Source of the DNA: Mycolicibacterium boenickei
Lineage (GTDB): Bacteria; Actinomycetota; Actinomycetes; Mycobacteriales; Mycobacteriaceae
Assembly: GCF_010731295.1 (NCBI RefSeq)
Contig: NZ_AP022579.1
Location: 4,526,001 to 4,590,000, forward strand
DNA length: 64,000 bases
Direction of reading: 5' to 3'
The notes beneath the pieces were generated by a model. The model saw nothing but the letters and a program-made list of their open reading frames with translations. It was not told the origin of the DNA and ran no database searches. The position numbers were made by a program, and so were the translations under genes. Position 1 is the stretch's first letter. Each line of letters begins with the position of its first letter. Shown here piece after piece: positions 42,127-56,892 of this stretch.

Positions 42127-43620
42127 ATGGACGCTTTGGACGTATCACGGTGGCAGTTCGGTATCACCACCGTCTACCACTTCATTTTCGTTCCGCTGAC
42201 CATCGGGTTGGCGCCGCTGATCGCCGTGATGCAGACAGTGTGGGTGGTCACGGGAAATGGCAGCTGGTACCGCCTCACCCGCTTCTTCGGCAAGCTGTTC
42301 CTGATCAACTTCGCGATCGGGGTGGCGACCGGCATCGTGCAGGAATTCCAGTTCGGCATGAACTGGAGCGAGTACTCGCGCTTTGTCGGCGACATCTTCG
42401 GTGCTCCGCTGGCATTCGAAGGTCTGGTCGCGTTCTTCGTCGAGTCCACCTTCATCGGATTGTGGATCTTCGGCTGGACCCGCCTGCCTCGGGTGATCCA
42501 CCTGGTCTGCATCTGGATGGTGGCCTTCGCCGTCAACGCGTCCGCCTTCTTCATCATCGCGGCGAACTCGTTCATGCAGCACCCGGTCGGCGCCAAGTTC
42601 AACCCGGAAAGCGGACGTGCCGAGCTGATCGACTTCGGCGCCCTCCTGACCAACAACACCGCGATCTGGGCCTTCCTGCACGTCGTCGCCGGAGCCCTGC
42701 TCACCGCAGGCACGTTCGTCGCGACCGTGAGCGCCTGGCTGATGGTGCGGGACCGGCGCCGGGCCGCACGCGGCGAAGGGGCGGACGGTCCGGCCGCCGA
42801 TGCCGGGACCGATTCCGCCGGGATGTACCGGCCGGCAACGATTCTGGGCAGCGTGGTCGCATTGGCGGCCGTGGCCGTGTTGTTCTTCACCGGCGATATC
42901 CAGGGCAAGCTGATGTTCGTCCAGCAACCCATGAAAATGGCTTCGGCCGAATCACTGTGTGACACGCAGACCGATCCGGACTTCTCGGTCCTGACCGTCG
43001 GCACGCACAACAACTGCGCCAGCGTGAACCACGTCATCGAAGTTCCCTACGTGCTGCCGTTCCTGGCCGAAGGCAAGTTCAGCGGCGTCACCCTGGAGGG
43101 CGTCAACGACCTGCAGCAGAAGTACGAAGCCAAGTTCGGGCCCGGCGACTACCGGCCGAACCTGTTCGTCACCTACTGGTCGTTCCGGGCCATGATCGGC
43201 CTCATGGCGGTGCCGCTGGCGTTCGCCCTGCTGGCGCTGTGGCTCACCCGCGGGCGTCGACTCCCCGACCAGCGCTGGTTCGGCATTTTCGCGTTGATCA
43301 CCCTGCCGACACCGTTCCTCGCCAATTCCGCTGGCTGGGTCTTCACCGAGATGGGACGGCAACCATGGGTGGTGGTGCCCAACCCGACCGGTGACCAGAT
43401 GGTGCGGCTCACCGTGCAGCAAGGTGTGTCGGATCATTCCGCTGGCACGGTGTTCTTCTCACTGGCGGTCTTCACCCTGCTCTACGGCGTCCTTGCGGTG
43501 GTCTGGTTCTGGCTGATGCGGCGCTATGTGACCGAAGGGCCTCAGGAACACGATTCCGAGCCGGCACCGCCCGCGCCTCCCGGCGAGGACGAATCCGCCC
43601 CGTTGTCGTTCGCGTACTGA
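42127..43620 (+). CDS. cydA: Cytochrome bd oxidase subunit I
   Basis: 497 residues with about nine helices. The quinol oxidase subunit signatures are present: high-spin haem ligand His18 in VYHFIFVPLTIG, GRQPW-type segment as GWVFTEMGRQPWVV near 403, and FNPESGRAE in an early loop. The Q-loop is short (S-type), as in mycobacteria. It reduces oxygen with menaquinol at low oxygen tension or when the bcc-aa3 branch is blocked. It heads the cydABDC cluster. Confidence 0.96.
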   Translation: MDALDVSRWQFGITTVYHFIFVPLTIGLAPLIAVMQTVWVVTGNGSWYRLTRFFGKLFLINFAIGVATGIVQEFQFGMNWSEYSRFVGDIFGAPLAFEGLVAFFVESTFIGLWIFGWTRLPRVIHLVCIWMVAFAVNASAFFIIAANSFMQHPVGAKFNPESGRAELIDFGALLTNNTAIWAFLHVVAGALLTAGTFVATVSAWLMVRDRRRAARGEGADGPAADAGTDSAGMYRPATILGSVVALAAVAVLFFTGDIQGKLMFVQQPMKMASAESLCDTQTDPDFSVLTVGTHNNCASVNHVIEVPYVLPFLAEGKFSGVTLEGVNDLQQKYEAKFGPGDYRPNLFVTYWSFRAMIGLMAVPLAFALLALWLTRGRRLPDQRWFGIFALITLPTPFLANSAGWVFTEMGRQPWVVVPNPTGDQMVRLTVQQGVSDHSAGTVFFSLAVFTLLYGVLAVVWFWLMRRYVTEGPQEHDSEPAPPAPPGEDESAPLSFAY

Positions 43621-43635
43621 GAGGACTGATCTCAG

Positions 43636-44676
43636 ATGGGACTCCAAGAACTCTGGTTCATACTCATCGCCGCTCTGTTCCTCGGATTCGTGGTGCTGGA
43701 GGGCTTTGACTTCGGCGTCGGGATGCTGATGGCCCCGCTCGGCAGCGCGGGCGAGGGTGATCCGGAAAGCCGCAGGCGGGCGGTGCTCAACACCATCGGC
43801 CCGGTGTGGGACGGCAACGAGGTGTGGCTGATCACGGCGGGCGCCGCCATGTTCGCCGCGTTTCCGAACTGGTACGCCACCATGTTCTCGGCGCTGTACC
43901 TGCCGCTGTTGGCAATCCTGTTCGGGATGATCCTGCGCGTCGTGGGTATCGAGTGGCGCGGCAAGATCGATGACCCCAAGTGGCGCAAGTGGGCTGACAT
44001 CGGCATCGCCGCGGGATCCTGGTTGCCCGCGATTCTGTGGGGCGTCGCCTTCGCAATCCTGGTGCGTGGATTGCCGATTGATGCCGACCATCGAGTCGAT
44101 GCCGCCGTTGGTGACGTGCTCAACGCGTACACCCTGCTCGGCGGACTGGCCACGGCGTCGTTGTTCGCTTTCTACGGCTCCGTGTTCATCGCCCTGAAAA
44201 CCTCTGGGCCCGTACGCGATGACGCCTTCCGCTTCGCCCGGGCACTGAGCCTGCCAGTGATCGTGTTGGCCGGCGGCTTCGGTCTGTGGACGCAGCTGGC
44301 CCACGGCAAGCCCTGGACCTGGGCGCCGCTGGCCGTCGCCGTGGTCGCGCTCCTGATCTCTGTGGCGCTCATGTGGTCGCGGTCGCGGGAAGGCTGGGCG
44401 TTCGTCGCGACCGTGGTGGTCGTGGCGGCCGTCGTCGTCCTGCTGTTCGGGTCGATGTACCCGCACCTGCTGCCGTCCACGCTCAATCCCGATTGGGGTG
44501 TGACGATCTACAACGGCTCGTCGACGCCGTACACGTTGAAGATCATGACCTGGGCGTCGTTGACCTTGCTGCCTCTGGTCCTGGTGTATCAGGGCTGGAC
44601 GTACTGGGTGTTCCGCAAACGGATTTCAGCGGAACGTATCCCGGCCTCCATCGGACTGTCGCGGCGGTCGGCCTGA
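43636..44676 (+). CDS. cydB: Cytochrome bd oxidase subunit II
   Basis: 346 residues, nine predicted helices. It has the CydB opening GLQELWFILIAALFLGFVVLEGFDFGVGMLM (seen as LWFILIA and EGFDFGVGML) and GPVWDGNEVWLITAGAAMFAAFP near 60-80. It starts 15 bp after cydA and ends in a stop shared with the only plausible cydD start. It partners CydA in the membrane oxidase. Confidence 0.96.
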   Translation: MGLQELWFILIAALFLGFVVLEGFDFGVGMLMAPLGSAGEGDPESRRRAVLNTIGPVWDGNEVWLITAGAAMFAAFPNWYATMFSALYLPLLAILFGMILRVVGIEWRGKIDDPKWRKWADIGIAAGSWLPAILWGVAFAILVRGLPIDADHRVDAAVGDVLNAYTLLGGLATASLFAFYGSVFIALKTSGPVRDDAFRFARALSLPVIVLAGGFGLWTQLAHGKPWTWAPLAVAVVALLISVALMWSRSREGWAFVATVVVVAAVVVLLFGSMYPHLLPSTLNPDWGVTIYNGSSTPYTLKIMTWASLTLLPLVLVYQGWTYWVFRKRISAERIPASIGLSRRSA

Positions 44677-46280
44677 ACCTCTGGCGCGCACTCGGCGTCC
44701 GCGGCGCCACCGGGTCGAGCTCGGCGCTGCGACGTCACCTCCTGGCGACAGTGGCCTGCGGCGTAACCATCAGCGCCAGCACCATTGCCGCGGCCGTCGT
44801 GCTGGCACACATCGTCGCCGGCATCATCACCGAACCGAACTCGGCGGCCCGCCATGGTACGGCCATCATCGCGCTGTCCGCGCTGTGGTTGCTGCGCGCG
44901 GCCGCACACTGGCTCCAGGGCCGGCTGTCGCAACGCGGCGCGACCGCTGTGATCGGCGAGGTGTCCGGCCAGGTGCTGCGCACCGTGACTTCCCTGCCGC
45001 CAAGGAGATTGGCTGCCGAGCGGGATGATGCCGCGGCAGTCGTGACTCGCGGCCTCGACGGCCTGCGCCCGTACTTCACCGGCTACGTTCCCGCGGTCGT
45101 TCAGGCTGCTGTCCTGACGCCCGTCGCGGTGCTGGTGATGGCCTGCTTCGACCTGCAAGCCGCGGCAATCGTCGTGATCGCGCTGCCGTTGATCCCGATC
45201 TTCATGGTGCTGATCGGACTGCTCACCGCCGAGCGCTCAGCGGCCGCGCTCGCCGCGATGACGACCCTGCAAGCCCGCCTGCTCGATCTGGTGGCGGGAA
45301 TCCCTACCCTGCGGGCCGTCGGCCGAGCCGCCGGATCGGTGCAACGAATCACGGAACTGGCGGCTGCGCATCGCCGTTCGGCCATGGCGACGTTGCGGAT
45401 CGCGTTCCTGTCCTCACTGGTGCTCGAACTGCTGGCCACGCTGGGCGTGGCCCTCGTGGCGGTGAGTGTCGGCCTGCGGCTGGTGTACGGCGAGATCACC
45501 CTCACGGCAGGGTTGACCGTCCTGCTGCTGGCCCCTGAAGTGTTCTGGCCACTGCGCCGGGTAGGTGCCGCCTTTCACGCCGCGCAGGACGGCAAAACGG
45601 CAGCGGAACAGGCTTTTCGATTGTGTGAGACGCTGCCGACCGCGGAGGGCGGCGTTCCCGTGGGGAATGCCGCGCCGACGATCGAGTTGGACGGCCTCGG
45701 ACCGGCCATCGAACCCGGCCGTGTCACGGTGCTGACCGGGCCGAACGGGGCTGGGAAATCGACTGCGCTGCAAGCAATTCTCGGCTTGGCCTCGCTGCCA
45801 TCGGGATCGGTACGCGTCGACGGCGTCGACGTCACCGACCTTGATCTGCCGGCATGGTGGCACAGCATCGCCTGGCTTCCCCACCGCCCCGTTCTGATTC
45901 CGGGCACCGTCCTCGAGAACCTGGAGCTGCTGGGGCCGCTGGACGATGTGGAACGGGCCTGCCGCGACGCCGGATTCGACGACGTTCTCGATGACCTTCC
46001 CGACGGTCTGAACACCCGGATCGGCCGCACCGGTGTCGGCCTCTCACTGGGACAACGACAACGACTCGGACTGGCCCGCGCCCTCGGATCGTCCGCGCGG
46101 CTGCTCCTCCTCGATGAACCCACCGCCCACCTGGATGCCACGTTGGAGCAGCGGGTGCTGCAATCCGTCGTCGCGCGGGCCCGGGAGGGGGCCACAGTGG
46201 TGGTCGTCGGCCACCGGGATCCGGTACTGGCCATCGGCGACCAGGTGATCACGATTGGTGCCGCGCATGTTTCGTCGTGA
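44673..46280 (+). CDS. cydD: Thiol-reductant ABC exporter subunit CydD
   Basis: About 535 residues. A six-helix ABC exporter domain (first helix LLATVACGVTISASTIAAAVVLAHIVAG) precedes an ATPase with Walker A GPNGAGKST, signature LSLGQRQRLGLARAL and Walker B LLLLDEPTAHLD. With CydC it exports cysteine/glutathione-type thiols needed to assemble cytochrome bd. The start is uncertain: no ATG, GTG or TTG lies between the cydB stop and the first helix. A CTG at 44673 overlapping the cydB stop (CTGA) is the best-placed codon; GTG 44751 would cut into helix 1. Confidence 0.85.
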   Translation: MNLWRALGVRGATGSSSALRRHLLATVACGVTISASTIAAAVVLAHIVAGIITEPNSAARHGTAIIALSALWLLRAAAHWLQGRLSQRGATAVIGEVSGQVLRTVTSLPPRRLAAERDDAAAVVTRGLDGLRPYFTGYVPAVVQAAVLTPVAVLVMACFDLQAAAIVVIALPLIPIFMVLIGLLTAERSAAALAAMTTLQARLLDLVAGIPTLRAVGRAAGSVQRITELAAAHRRSAMATLRIAFLSSLVLELLATLGVALVAVSVGLRLVYGEITLTAGLTVLLLAPEVFWPLRRVGAAFHAAQDGKTAAEQAFRLCETLPTAEGGVPVGNAAPTIELDGLGPAIEPGRVTVLTGPNGAGKSTALQAILGLASLPSGSVRVDGVDVTDLDLPAWWHSIAWLPHRPVLIPGTVLENLELLGPLDDVERACRDAGFDDVLDDLPDGLNTRIGRTGVGLSLGQRQRLGLARALGSSARLLLLDEPTAHLDATLEQRVLQSVVARAREGATVVVVGHRDPVLAIGDQVITIGAAHVSS

Positions 46281-47799
46281 TCCGCTGCTACGGCTGGCGC
46301 TGGACCTGCTGCGGCCCCGGTGGGGCCGGCTGATCCTGGCCAGCGTCCTCGGTGTCCTGTCACTGGGCAGCGCGTTGGCCTTGGCGGGTGTCTCGGCGTG
46401 GTTGATCACCCGGGCCTGGCAGATGCCGCCGATCCTGGACTTGTCGGTGGCCGTGGTCGCGGTACGGGCGCTGGGCATCTCGCGCGGCGTCCTGGGGTAC
46501 TGCCAGCGGCTGGCAGCCCACGACACGGCACTGCGTTCGGCGGCCAACGCCCGCACCGGTTTGTACCGCAAGCTCGCCACCGGACCGGACGACGACGCGA
46601 TGCGGCTGCCCAGCGGCGAATTGGTGGCCCGGGTCGGCGGTTCGGTAGATGAGCTCGCCGACGTCGTGGTGCGCTCAGTGCTGCCGATCGTGGTGGCCAC
46701 GGTGCTCGGCTGCGTGTCCGTCGGTGTCATCGCGCTCATCTCGCCGAGCGCCGCTGCCGTGCTGGCAATCTGCCTGCTGATCGCCGGAGCGCTGGCCCCG
46801 GCGGTCACTGCCCGCGCCGTGGCTGCGGCGGAATCCATTGCGGTCCAATACCGCACTGACCGCGACGCCGCGACGATGCTCGCCCTCGAGTATGCCCCTG
46901 AGTTGAGGGTCAGCGGACGCCTCGACGAGGTGATCGCCACCGCGCAACGCCATCACCGCGACTGGGGACAGGCGGCCGACCGTGCCGCGGCACCCGCAGC
47001 ACTGGCCGCCGCCATGCCCAGCATCGCCATCGGGGCCAGCGTCCTGGGCGCCGTCTTCGCGGGCATCGCACTGGCCCCCACCACCGCGCCGACGACCCTG
47101 GCCATCCTCATGTTGTTGCCGTTGTCCGCATTCGAGGCCACCACCGCGCTTCCCGACGCTGCCGTCGGACTCACCAAGTCCCGCATCGCTGCCCGGCGTC
47201 TGCTCCAGATCACCGAGGGCGACTCGGGGATCCGCAGGCGACCCACGGTGCCCGCGGTCGATCTGCCTGCCTGCGGCCGGCTCGCCGTCATCGGCCCGAG
47301 CGGGTCAGGCAAGACCACGCTGTTGATGGCGATGGCCGACCACCTCAACGGAAACTCCCGGCGGGCAGCATTTTTCGCCGAAGACGCGCACATCTTCGAG
47401 ACCACGGTGCGAGACAACCTGCTCGTGGTCCGCGGGGACGCCACCGATGCCGAACTGCGGTGGGCCATCGAGCGGGTCGGTCTGGCCGATTGGCTCGCAG
47501 GCCTGCCCGAAGGCTTGTCGACGGTACTGGAAGGCGGCCATACCGCAGTGTCGGCCGGGCAGCGCCGCCGCCTGCTCTTGGCCAGGGTGCTGTTGTCCGA
47601 TTTTTCCGTGGTGCTGCTCGATGAGCCGACCGAGAACCTCGACGCCGCCGACGGCCAACGGATCCTCACCGAAATCCTCACTCCGGGCGATTGGTTCGGC
47701 TCCGAGCGGGCCGTCGTCGTGGCCACCCACCACCTACCGGACACGCTCGACTGCCCCGTCATCCGTTGTCCGCAACCTGGCACGGCGATCGGCGAGTAG
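46267..47799 (+). CDS. cydC: Thiol-reductant ABC exporter subunit CydC
   Basis: 510 residues from ATG 46267, overlapping cydD by 14 bp. It has six membrane helices (LILASVLGVLSLGSALALAGVSAWLITRA is the first pair) and an ATPase with Walker A GPSGSGKTT, the signature VSAGQRRRLLLARVL and Walker B VVLLDEPTENLD. The nucleotide-binding domain is shortened compared with CydD. It functions as the heterodimer partner of CydD. Confidence 0.93.
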   Translation: MFRRDPLLRLALDLLRPRWGRLILASVLGVLSLGSALALAGVSAWLITRAWQMPPILDLSVAVVAVRALGISRGVLGYCQRLAAHDTALRSAANARTGLYRKLATGPDDDAMRLPSGELVARVGGSVDELADVVVRSVLPIVVATVLGCVSVGVIALISPSAAAVLAICLLIAGALAPAVTARAVAAAESIAVQYRTDRDAATMLALEYAPELRVSGRLDEVIATAQRHHRDWGQAADRAAAPAALAAAMPSIAIGASVLGAVFAGIALAPTTAPTTLAILMLLPLSAFEATTALPDAAVGLTKSRIAARRLLQITEGDSGIRRRPTVPAVDLPACGRLAVIGPSGSGKTTLLMAMADHLNGNSRRAAFFAEDAHIFETTVRDNLLVVRGDATDAELRWAIERVGLADWLAGLPEGLSTVLEGGHTAVSAGQRRRLLLARVLLSDFSVVLLDEPTENLDAADGQRILTEILTPGDWFGSERAVVVATHHLPDTLDCPVIRCPQPGTAIGE

Positions 47800-47809
47800 C
47801 CTCACAGAC

Positions 47810-48367
47810 ATGACCGACGAGCGTTCCAACCCGCCCGGGTCTGACGAGCCGCAGCCGGCCGGACCTACCCAGCCACCGGCGTACCCCTACGGGCCGCCCC
47901 CCGGCGCGTATCCCGGGGCCTACCCGCCGCCCCCGCCGCCCTACGGCGGGTACCCCATGCAGCCGGCCGCGCGTGCCCCCGCCAACGGGCTCGGTGTCGC
48001 GGCGCTCGTGCTCGCGATCTTCGGTCTGCTGCTCGTTTGGTCGGTGATCGGTGGGCTGATGTTCGGCATCACCGCGGTGATCCTCGGAATCCTCGCCCGC
48101 GGGCGCTGCCGGCGGGGTGAGGCCACCAACTCCGGTGTCGCCGTCTCCGGGATCGTGCTCGGCATCATCGCCTGTGTGTTGTCGCTGGTGTTCGTCGGGA
48201 TCTGGACCTACTTCGGCGCGCGGTGGTTCGACGACGTCGGCGGCCGCGACTACATGAGCTGCCTGCAGCAGGCCGGTGACGACACCGCGGCCCAGCAGCA
48301 GTGCGAGCGAGAGTTCGAACGGCGGGTCGAGGATTCGTTCGGCGTGACGCCGACCCCTACGCGCTGA
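47810..48367 (+). CDS. DUF4190 membrane protein with Pro/Tyr-rich N-terminus
   Basis: 185 residues from ATG 47810. The N-terminal 60 residues are low complexity (PPGAYPGAYPPPPPPYGGYP style). Two membrane helices follow (about 68-95 and 110-135) with the DUF4190 pattern NGLGVAALVLAIFGLLL and RRGEATNSGVAVSGIVLGIIA. The C-terminal soluble tail has a Cys pair (MSCLQQAG, QQQCEREF). It follows cydC by 10 bp and corresponds in position to Rv1619. Role unknown. Confidence 0.82.
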   Translation: MTDERSNPPGSDEPQPAGPTQPPAYPYGPPPGAYPGAYPPPPPPYGGYPMQPAARAPANGLGVAALVLAIFGLLLVWSVIGGLMFGITAVILGILARGRCRRGEATNSGVAVSGIVLGIIACVLSLVFVGIWTYFGARWFDDVGGRDYMSCLQQAGDDTAAQQQCEREFERRVEDSFGVTPTPTR

Positions 48368-48373
48368 GCCGCA

Positions 48374-49246
48374 TCACGGTTTGGCGGCACCCGGGAAGTA
48401 CTTGACGATGCCCTCTTGCACCACCGTCGCCAACAACTGGCCCGACGCGTCGAAGAAGTGGCCGGTGCCGAGTCCCCGGGATTCCGCCGCCACCGGCGAG
48501 GTGGTGGAGTACAGCACCCACTCGTCGAACTTGATCGGCCGGTGGAACCACACCGAATGATTCATCGTCACCGCGAAAATCCGGTCGAAACCCCACGACA
48601 ATCCGTGCGTGGTGATGATCGAATCGAGCACGGTGGTGTCCGAGGAGTACACCAGGGCCGCGCCGTGCAGCACCGGATCGTCGGGCATCACGCCTTCGGT
48701 CTTGAGCCACACCCGGTTGTGGTCGAGCTTGCCGCCCTTGTCCCGCATCACCCACGCCGGATCGTTGGTGTAGCGCCATTCGATCGGCCGCAAGGCCTCG
48801 ACGAACAACGGCACCGTCTTCTCGTAGCCCTTTAACAGCTCATCGATCTTGGGCAACGTGTCCGGATGCGGAACCTCGGGGGCGGGCACGCTGTGCTCCA
48901 GCCCCCGTCCGGCGTTCATGTAAGACAGCATCACGGTGGTCAGCAGATTGCCGTCCTGCATGACATCGACCCGGCGGTTGGCGAACCGCCGCTCGTCACG
49001 CAGCCGCACGACGTGGAACTCAAGGTCCTTCTCCGGATCGCCACCGGCGATGAAGTGCGCGTTCAACGCACTCGGGGAAAGTTTGTGCTCCAGCGTGCGG
49101 CCTCCGGCGACGAACGCCTGCGCGATCATCTGCCCACCGAAGGTGCGCACCGGGTTCTTGCTCGGATGCGCACCGATGAACAAATCGTCGTCAACGCGGT
49201 TCAGATCGAGAACAGCCAGCAGCTCCTCGAAATCCGGGTGTGTCAA
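48374..49246 (-). CDS. tesB: Acyl-CoA thioesterase II
   Basis: 290 residues, the TesB size, with two hotdog halves. Signatures are FIGAHPSKNPVRTFGGQMIAQAFVAGGRT near 22-50 and HGLSWGFDRIFAVTMNHSVWFHRPIKFDEWVLYSTTSPVAAESRGLG near 214-258, which contains the conserved Asp-Thr-Gln region. It hydrolyses medium- and long-chain acyl-CoA. It lies downstream of pykA on the same strand with 51 bp between, matching Rv1618 next to Rv1617. Confidence 0.93.
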   Translation of the reverse strand: MTHPDFEELLAVLDLNRVDDDLFIGAHPSKNPVRTFGGQMIAQAFVAGGRTLEHKLSPSALNAHFIAGGDPEKDLEFHVVRLRDERRFANRRVDVMQDGNLLTTVMLSYMNAGRGLEHSVPAPEVPHPDTLPKIDELLKGYEKTVPLFVEALRPIEWRYTNDPAWVMRDKGGKLDHNRVWLKTEGVMPDDPVLHGAALVYSSDTTVLDSIITTHGLSWGFDRIFAVTMNHSVWFHRPIKFDEWVLYSTTSPVAAESRGLGTGHFFDASGQLLATVVQEGIVKYFPGAAKP

Positions 49247-49297
49247 GGAATGCCTTTCGAGATCTTTTGCCGGCGCCCTGAGGCTGACGACCTCTCG

Positions 49298-50716
49298 CTA
49301 GACGTCGTCCTCCCCGATGCGGTGCACGTGGATCAGATTCGTGGAGCCTACTGTGCCCGGCGGAGCACCCGCCACGATGACCACCAGCTCACCGCGCTTG
49401 TAGCGGCCGAGCTCGAGCAGCGACTTGTCGACCTGACGGATCATGTCGTCGGTGTTCGACATCTGCGGCACGATGAACGTCTCGGTCCCCCAGGTCAGCG
49501 CGAGCTGGCTACGCACCTCGGGCAGCGCCGTGAACGCCAGCACCGGAAGCGGGGTGTGCAGCCGGGCCAGTCGGCGCACGGTGTCGCCGGATTGCGTGAA
49601 GGCGACCAGCGCCTTGGCATCCAGCCGCTCGCCGATGTCGCGGGCCGCATACGAGATCACGCCACGCTTGGTGCGCGGAGTGTGTGTCAGCGGCGGCACG
49701 GTAACCGAGTTGTCCTCGACCGCCTTGATGATGCGGGCCATCGTCTTGACGGCCTCCAGCGGATACTTGCCGACGGAGGTCTCGCCGGAGAGCATCACCG
49801 CGTCGGCACCGTCGAGCACGGCGTTGGCGACGTCGGAGGCCTCGGCCCGCGTGGGCCGGGAGCTTTCGATCATCGACTCCAGCATCTGGGTGGCAACGAT
49901 GACGGGTTTGGCGTTCTCCCTTGCCATCTGGATCGCGCGCTTCTGCACGAGCGGCACTTCTTCCAGCGGCAGTTCGACGCCGAGGTCACCGCGCGCCACC
50001 ATGATCGCGTCGAACGCCAGCACGATGGCCTCGAGGTTCTCGACCGCCTCGGGCTTCTCCAGCTTGGCGATCACCGGGACCCGTCGTCCGACCCGGTCCA
50101 TCACTTCGTGGACCAACTCGACGTCGGCGGGTGACCGGACGAACGACAGCGCGACCAGATCCACGCCCAGCCGCAGCGCGAACTCGAGGTCCTCGATGTC
50201 CTTCTCGGACAGCGCCGGGGCGGTGACGTTCATGCCGGGCAGCGACATGCCCTTGTTGTTGCTGACCGGGCCGCCCTCGGTGACCGTGCAGACCACGTCG
50301 TTGCCGTCGATCTCATCGACCTTCAGGCCGACGTTGCCGTCGTCGACGAGGACCCGGTCGCCGGGCCGGGCGTCCTGGGCCAGACGCTTGTAGGTGGTCG
50401 ACACCCGGTCGTGGGTGCCCGCACATTCATCGACGGTGATGCGTACCGATTCTCCGGCCGCCCAGTACGTCGGCCCCTCGGCGAAGCGGCCCAACCGGAT
50501 CTTGGGGCCCTGCAGGTCAGCCAGCACGCCCACGGCGTGCCCGGTGGCATCCGATGCTGCCCGGACCCGCTTGTAGGCGGCTTCATGGTCGGTGTAGTCA
50601 CCGTGGCTGAAGTTCAGCCGTGCGACATCCATCCCGGCCTCGACGAGGGCCCGCACCGTCTCATCCGTGCTGGTAGCGGGGCCAAGCGTACAAACGATCT
50701 TTCCGCGTCTGCTCAC
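49298..50716 (-). CDS. pykA: Pyruvate kinase
   Basis: 472 residues. The N-terminus RRGKIVCTLGPATSTDETVRALVEAGMDVARLNFSHG is diagnostic (seen as TLGPAT and ARLNFSHG). The catalytic segment VIAKLEKPEAVENL, the MVARGDLGVELP loop and KPVIVATQMLESMI are all present. It converts phosphoenolpyruvate and ADP to pyruvate and ATP. The lid and allosteric domains appear full length. The stop lies 51 bp before tesB, and the start 27 bp after gltD. Confidence 0.97.
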   Translation of the reverse strand: MSRRGKIVCTLGPATSTDETVRALVEAGMDVARLNFSHGDYTDHEAAYKRVRAASDATGHAVGVLADLQGPKIRLGRFAEGPTYWAAGESVRITVDECAGTHDRVSTTYKRLAQDARPGDRVLVDDGNVGLKVDEIDGNDVVCTVTEGGPVSNNKGMSLPGMNVTAPALSEKDIEDLEFALRLGVDLVALSFVRSPADVELVHEVMDRVGRRVPVIAKLEKPEAVENLEAIVLAFDAIMVARGDLGVELPLEEVPLVQKRAIQMARENAKPVIVATQMLESMIESSRPTRAEASDVANAVLDGADAVMLSGETSVGKYPLEAVKTMARIIKAVEDNSVTVPPLTHTPRTKRGVISYAARDIGERLDAKALVAFTQSGDTVRRLARLHTPLPVLAFTALPEVRSQLALTWGTETFIVPQMSNTDDMIRQVDKSLLELGRYKRGELVVIVAGAPPGTVGSTNLIHVHRIGEDDV

Positions 50717-50743
50717 GTCATGTCAGCATAGTCGTTAATCGAT

Positions 50744-52238
50744 TCAGATGACGGCCAGAGGGAGGGTCCCGGGCCGCACCGGCGACGGCAGATCCGACTC
50801 GCCCATCAGGTACGCGTCGACCGCATGCGCCGCGCTGCGGCCCTCGGCGATCGCCCACACCACCAGCGACGCGCCGCGGTGCGCGTCACCGCAGACGAAC
50901 ACGCCGGGGGCGTCGGTCTGCCAGTCCGAACCACAGGACACCGTGCCGCGCCGGGTCAGCTTGAGGTCCAAGCCGTCCAGCAAGGCCATGTGCTCGACAC
51001 CCTCGAACCCGATCGCCAGCAGCGCCAGGTCGCAGGGAATCTGCATCGACTCACCCACCGGGGTGATCTCACGGCGCCCGTCGGCGTCGCGCGACACCCG
51101 GACTTCGGCGATCTCGATGGCCCGGACATGACCGTTGTCGTCACCGATGAACCGCTGCACCGCCACCTCGAAGCGACGGGCACCGCCCTCGGCATGCGCC
51201 GGGGAGGTCCGCAGCACCAAGGGCCACGTCGGCCACGGTGAGAGCTCGTCGTCGCGGGTCTCGGGTGGTTCGGTGTTGTAGTCGAGCTGCGTCACCGAGG
51301 CGGCACCCTGGCGGTGGGCGGTGCCCAGACAGTCGGCGCCGGTGTCACCGCCACCGATGATCACCACATGCTTGCCCGCCGCCGAGATCGGTGTGGACGA
51401 GTCACCCTCGCATTCCCGGTTGGCCGGCACCAGATGTTCCATGGCCAGATGCACGCCATCGAGTTCGCGGCCGGGTACATCGTTGTCGCGGCCCCGCAAC
51501 GCACCGACCGCGAGCACCACTGCCTGATGGCGCTGCCGCAACTGCTCGACGGTGAGATCGACACCGACCTCGCATTCGGTGACGAATCGCGTGCCCTCGG
51601 CACGCATCTGAGCCAGTCGCTGATTGAGCACCGACTTCTCGAGCTTGTACTCGGGGATGCCGTAGCGCAGCAACCCGCCCACCCGGTCGTCACGCTCGTA
51701 GACCGTGACCTCATGGCCGGCGCGGGTGAGTTGTTGTGCGGCAGCCAAACCCGCCGGGCCGGAGCCGACGACCGCGACGCTCTTACCCGTCGAGATCGCC
51801 GCCGGCTGGGGTTCGACGGTGCCGTTCATCCAGGCGTGGTCGGCGATCGTCTGCTCGATCCGCTTGATGGTCACGCTGCCGCCGGTCTGCTCCTCGGAGA
51901 TCGACAGCACGCACGCCGACTCGCACGGCGCCGGACACAGCCGTCCGGTGAACTCCGGGAAGTTGTTGGTGGCGTGCAAGCGGTCACTGGCGGCATCCCA
52001 GCGACCGCGCCGCACCAGGTCGTTCCATTCCGGGATCAGGTTGCCCAACGGGCAGCCCGCCTTACCGGAGTGGCAGAACGGGATCCCGCAATCCATGCAG
52101 CGGCGTGCCTGCTGCGATACCTCGCCGGCCCGCTCGTTGGGATCCTCGCGCTCGTACACCTCGCGCCAGTCCCCCACCCGCTCTTCGACGGGCCGCTTGG
52201 CGGCCTCGATCTTGGGCACTCGAAGAAATCCGGTCGGA

Positions 52239-52246
<8 letters not shown>
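50744..52246 (-). CDS. gltD: Glutamate synthase small subunit
   Basis: 500 residues from GTG 52246, overlapping gltB by 8 bp; the open frame further up is a shadow of gltB. Two Cys clusters for [4Fe-4S] binding are seen ([20 protein letters not shown] and [11 protein letters not shown], residues about 50-115). FAD and NADPH sites follow ([15 protein letters not shown] near 156 and [13 protein letters not shown] near 295). It feeds NADPH electrons to GltB for glutamate formation from glutamine and 2-oxoglutarate. Confidence 0.96.
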
Positions 52247-56855
<4,609 letters not shown>

Positions 56856-56892
56856 CGGCCCGAATTTTCAGTGTATCAGCGCAGGTGGGCTA

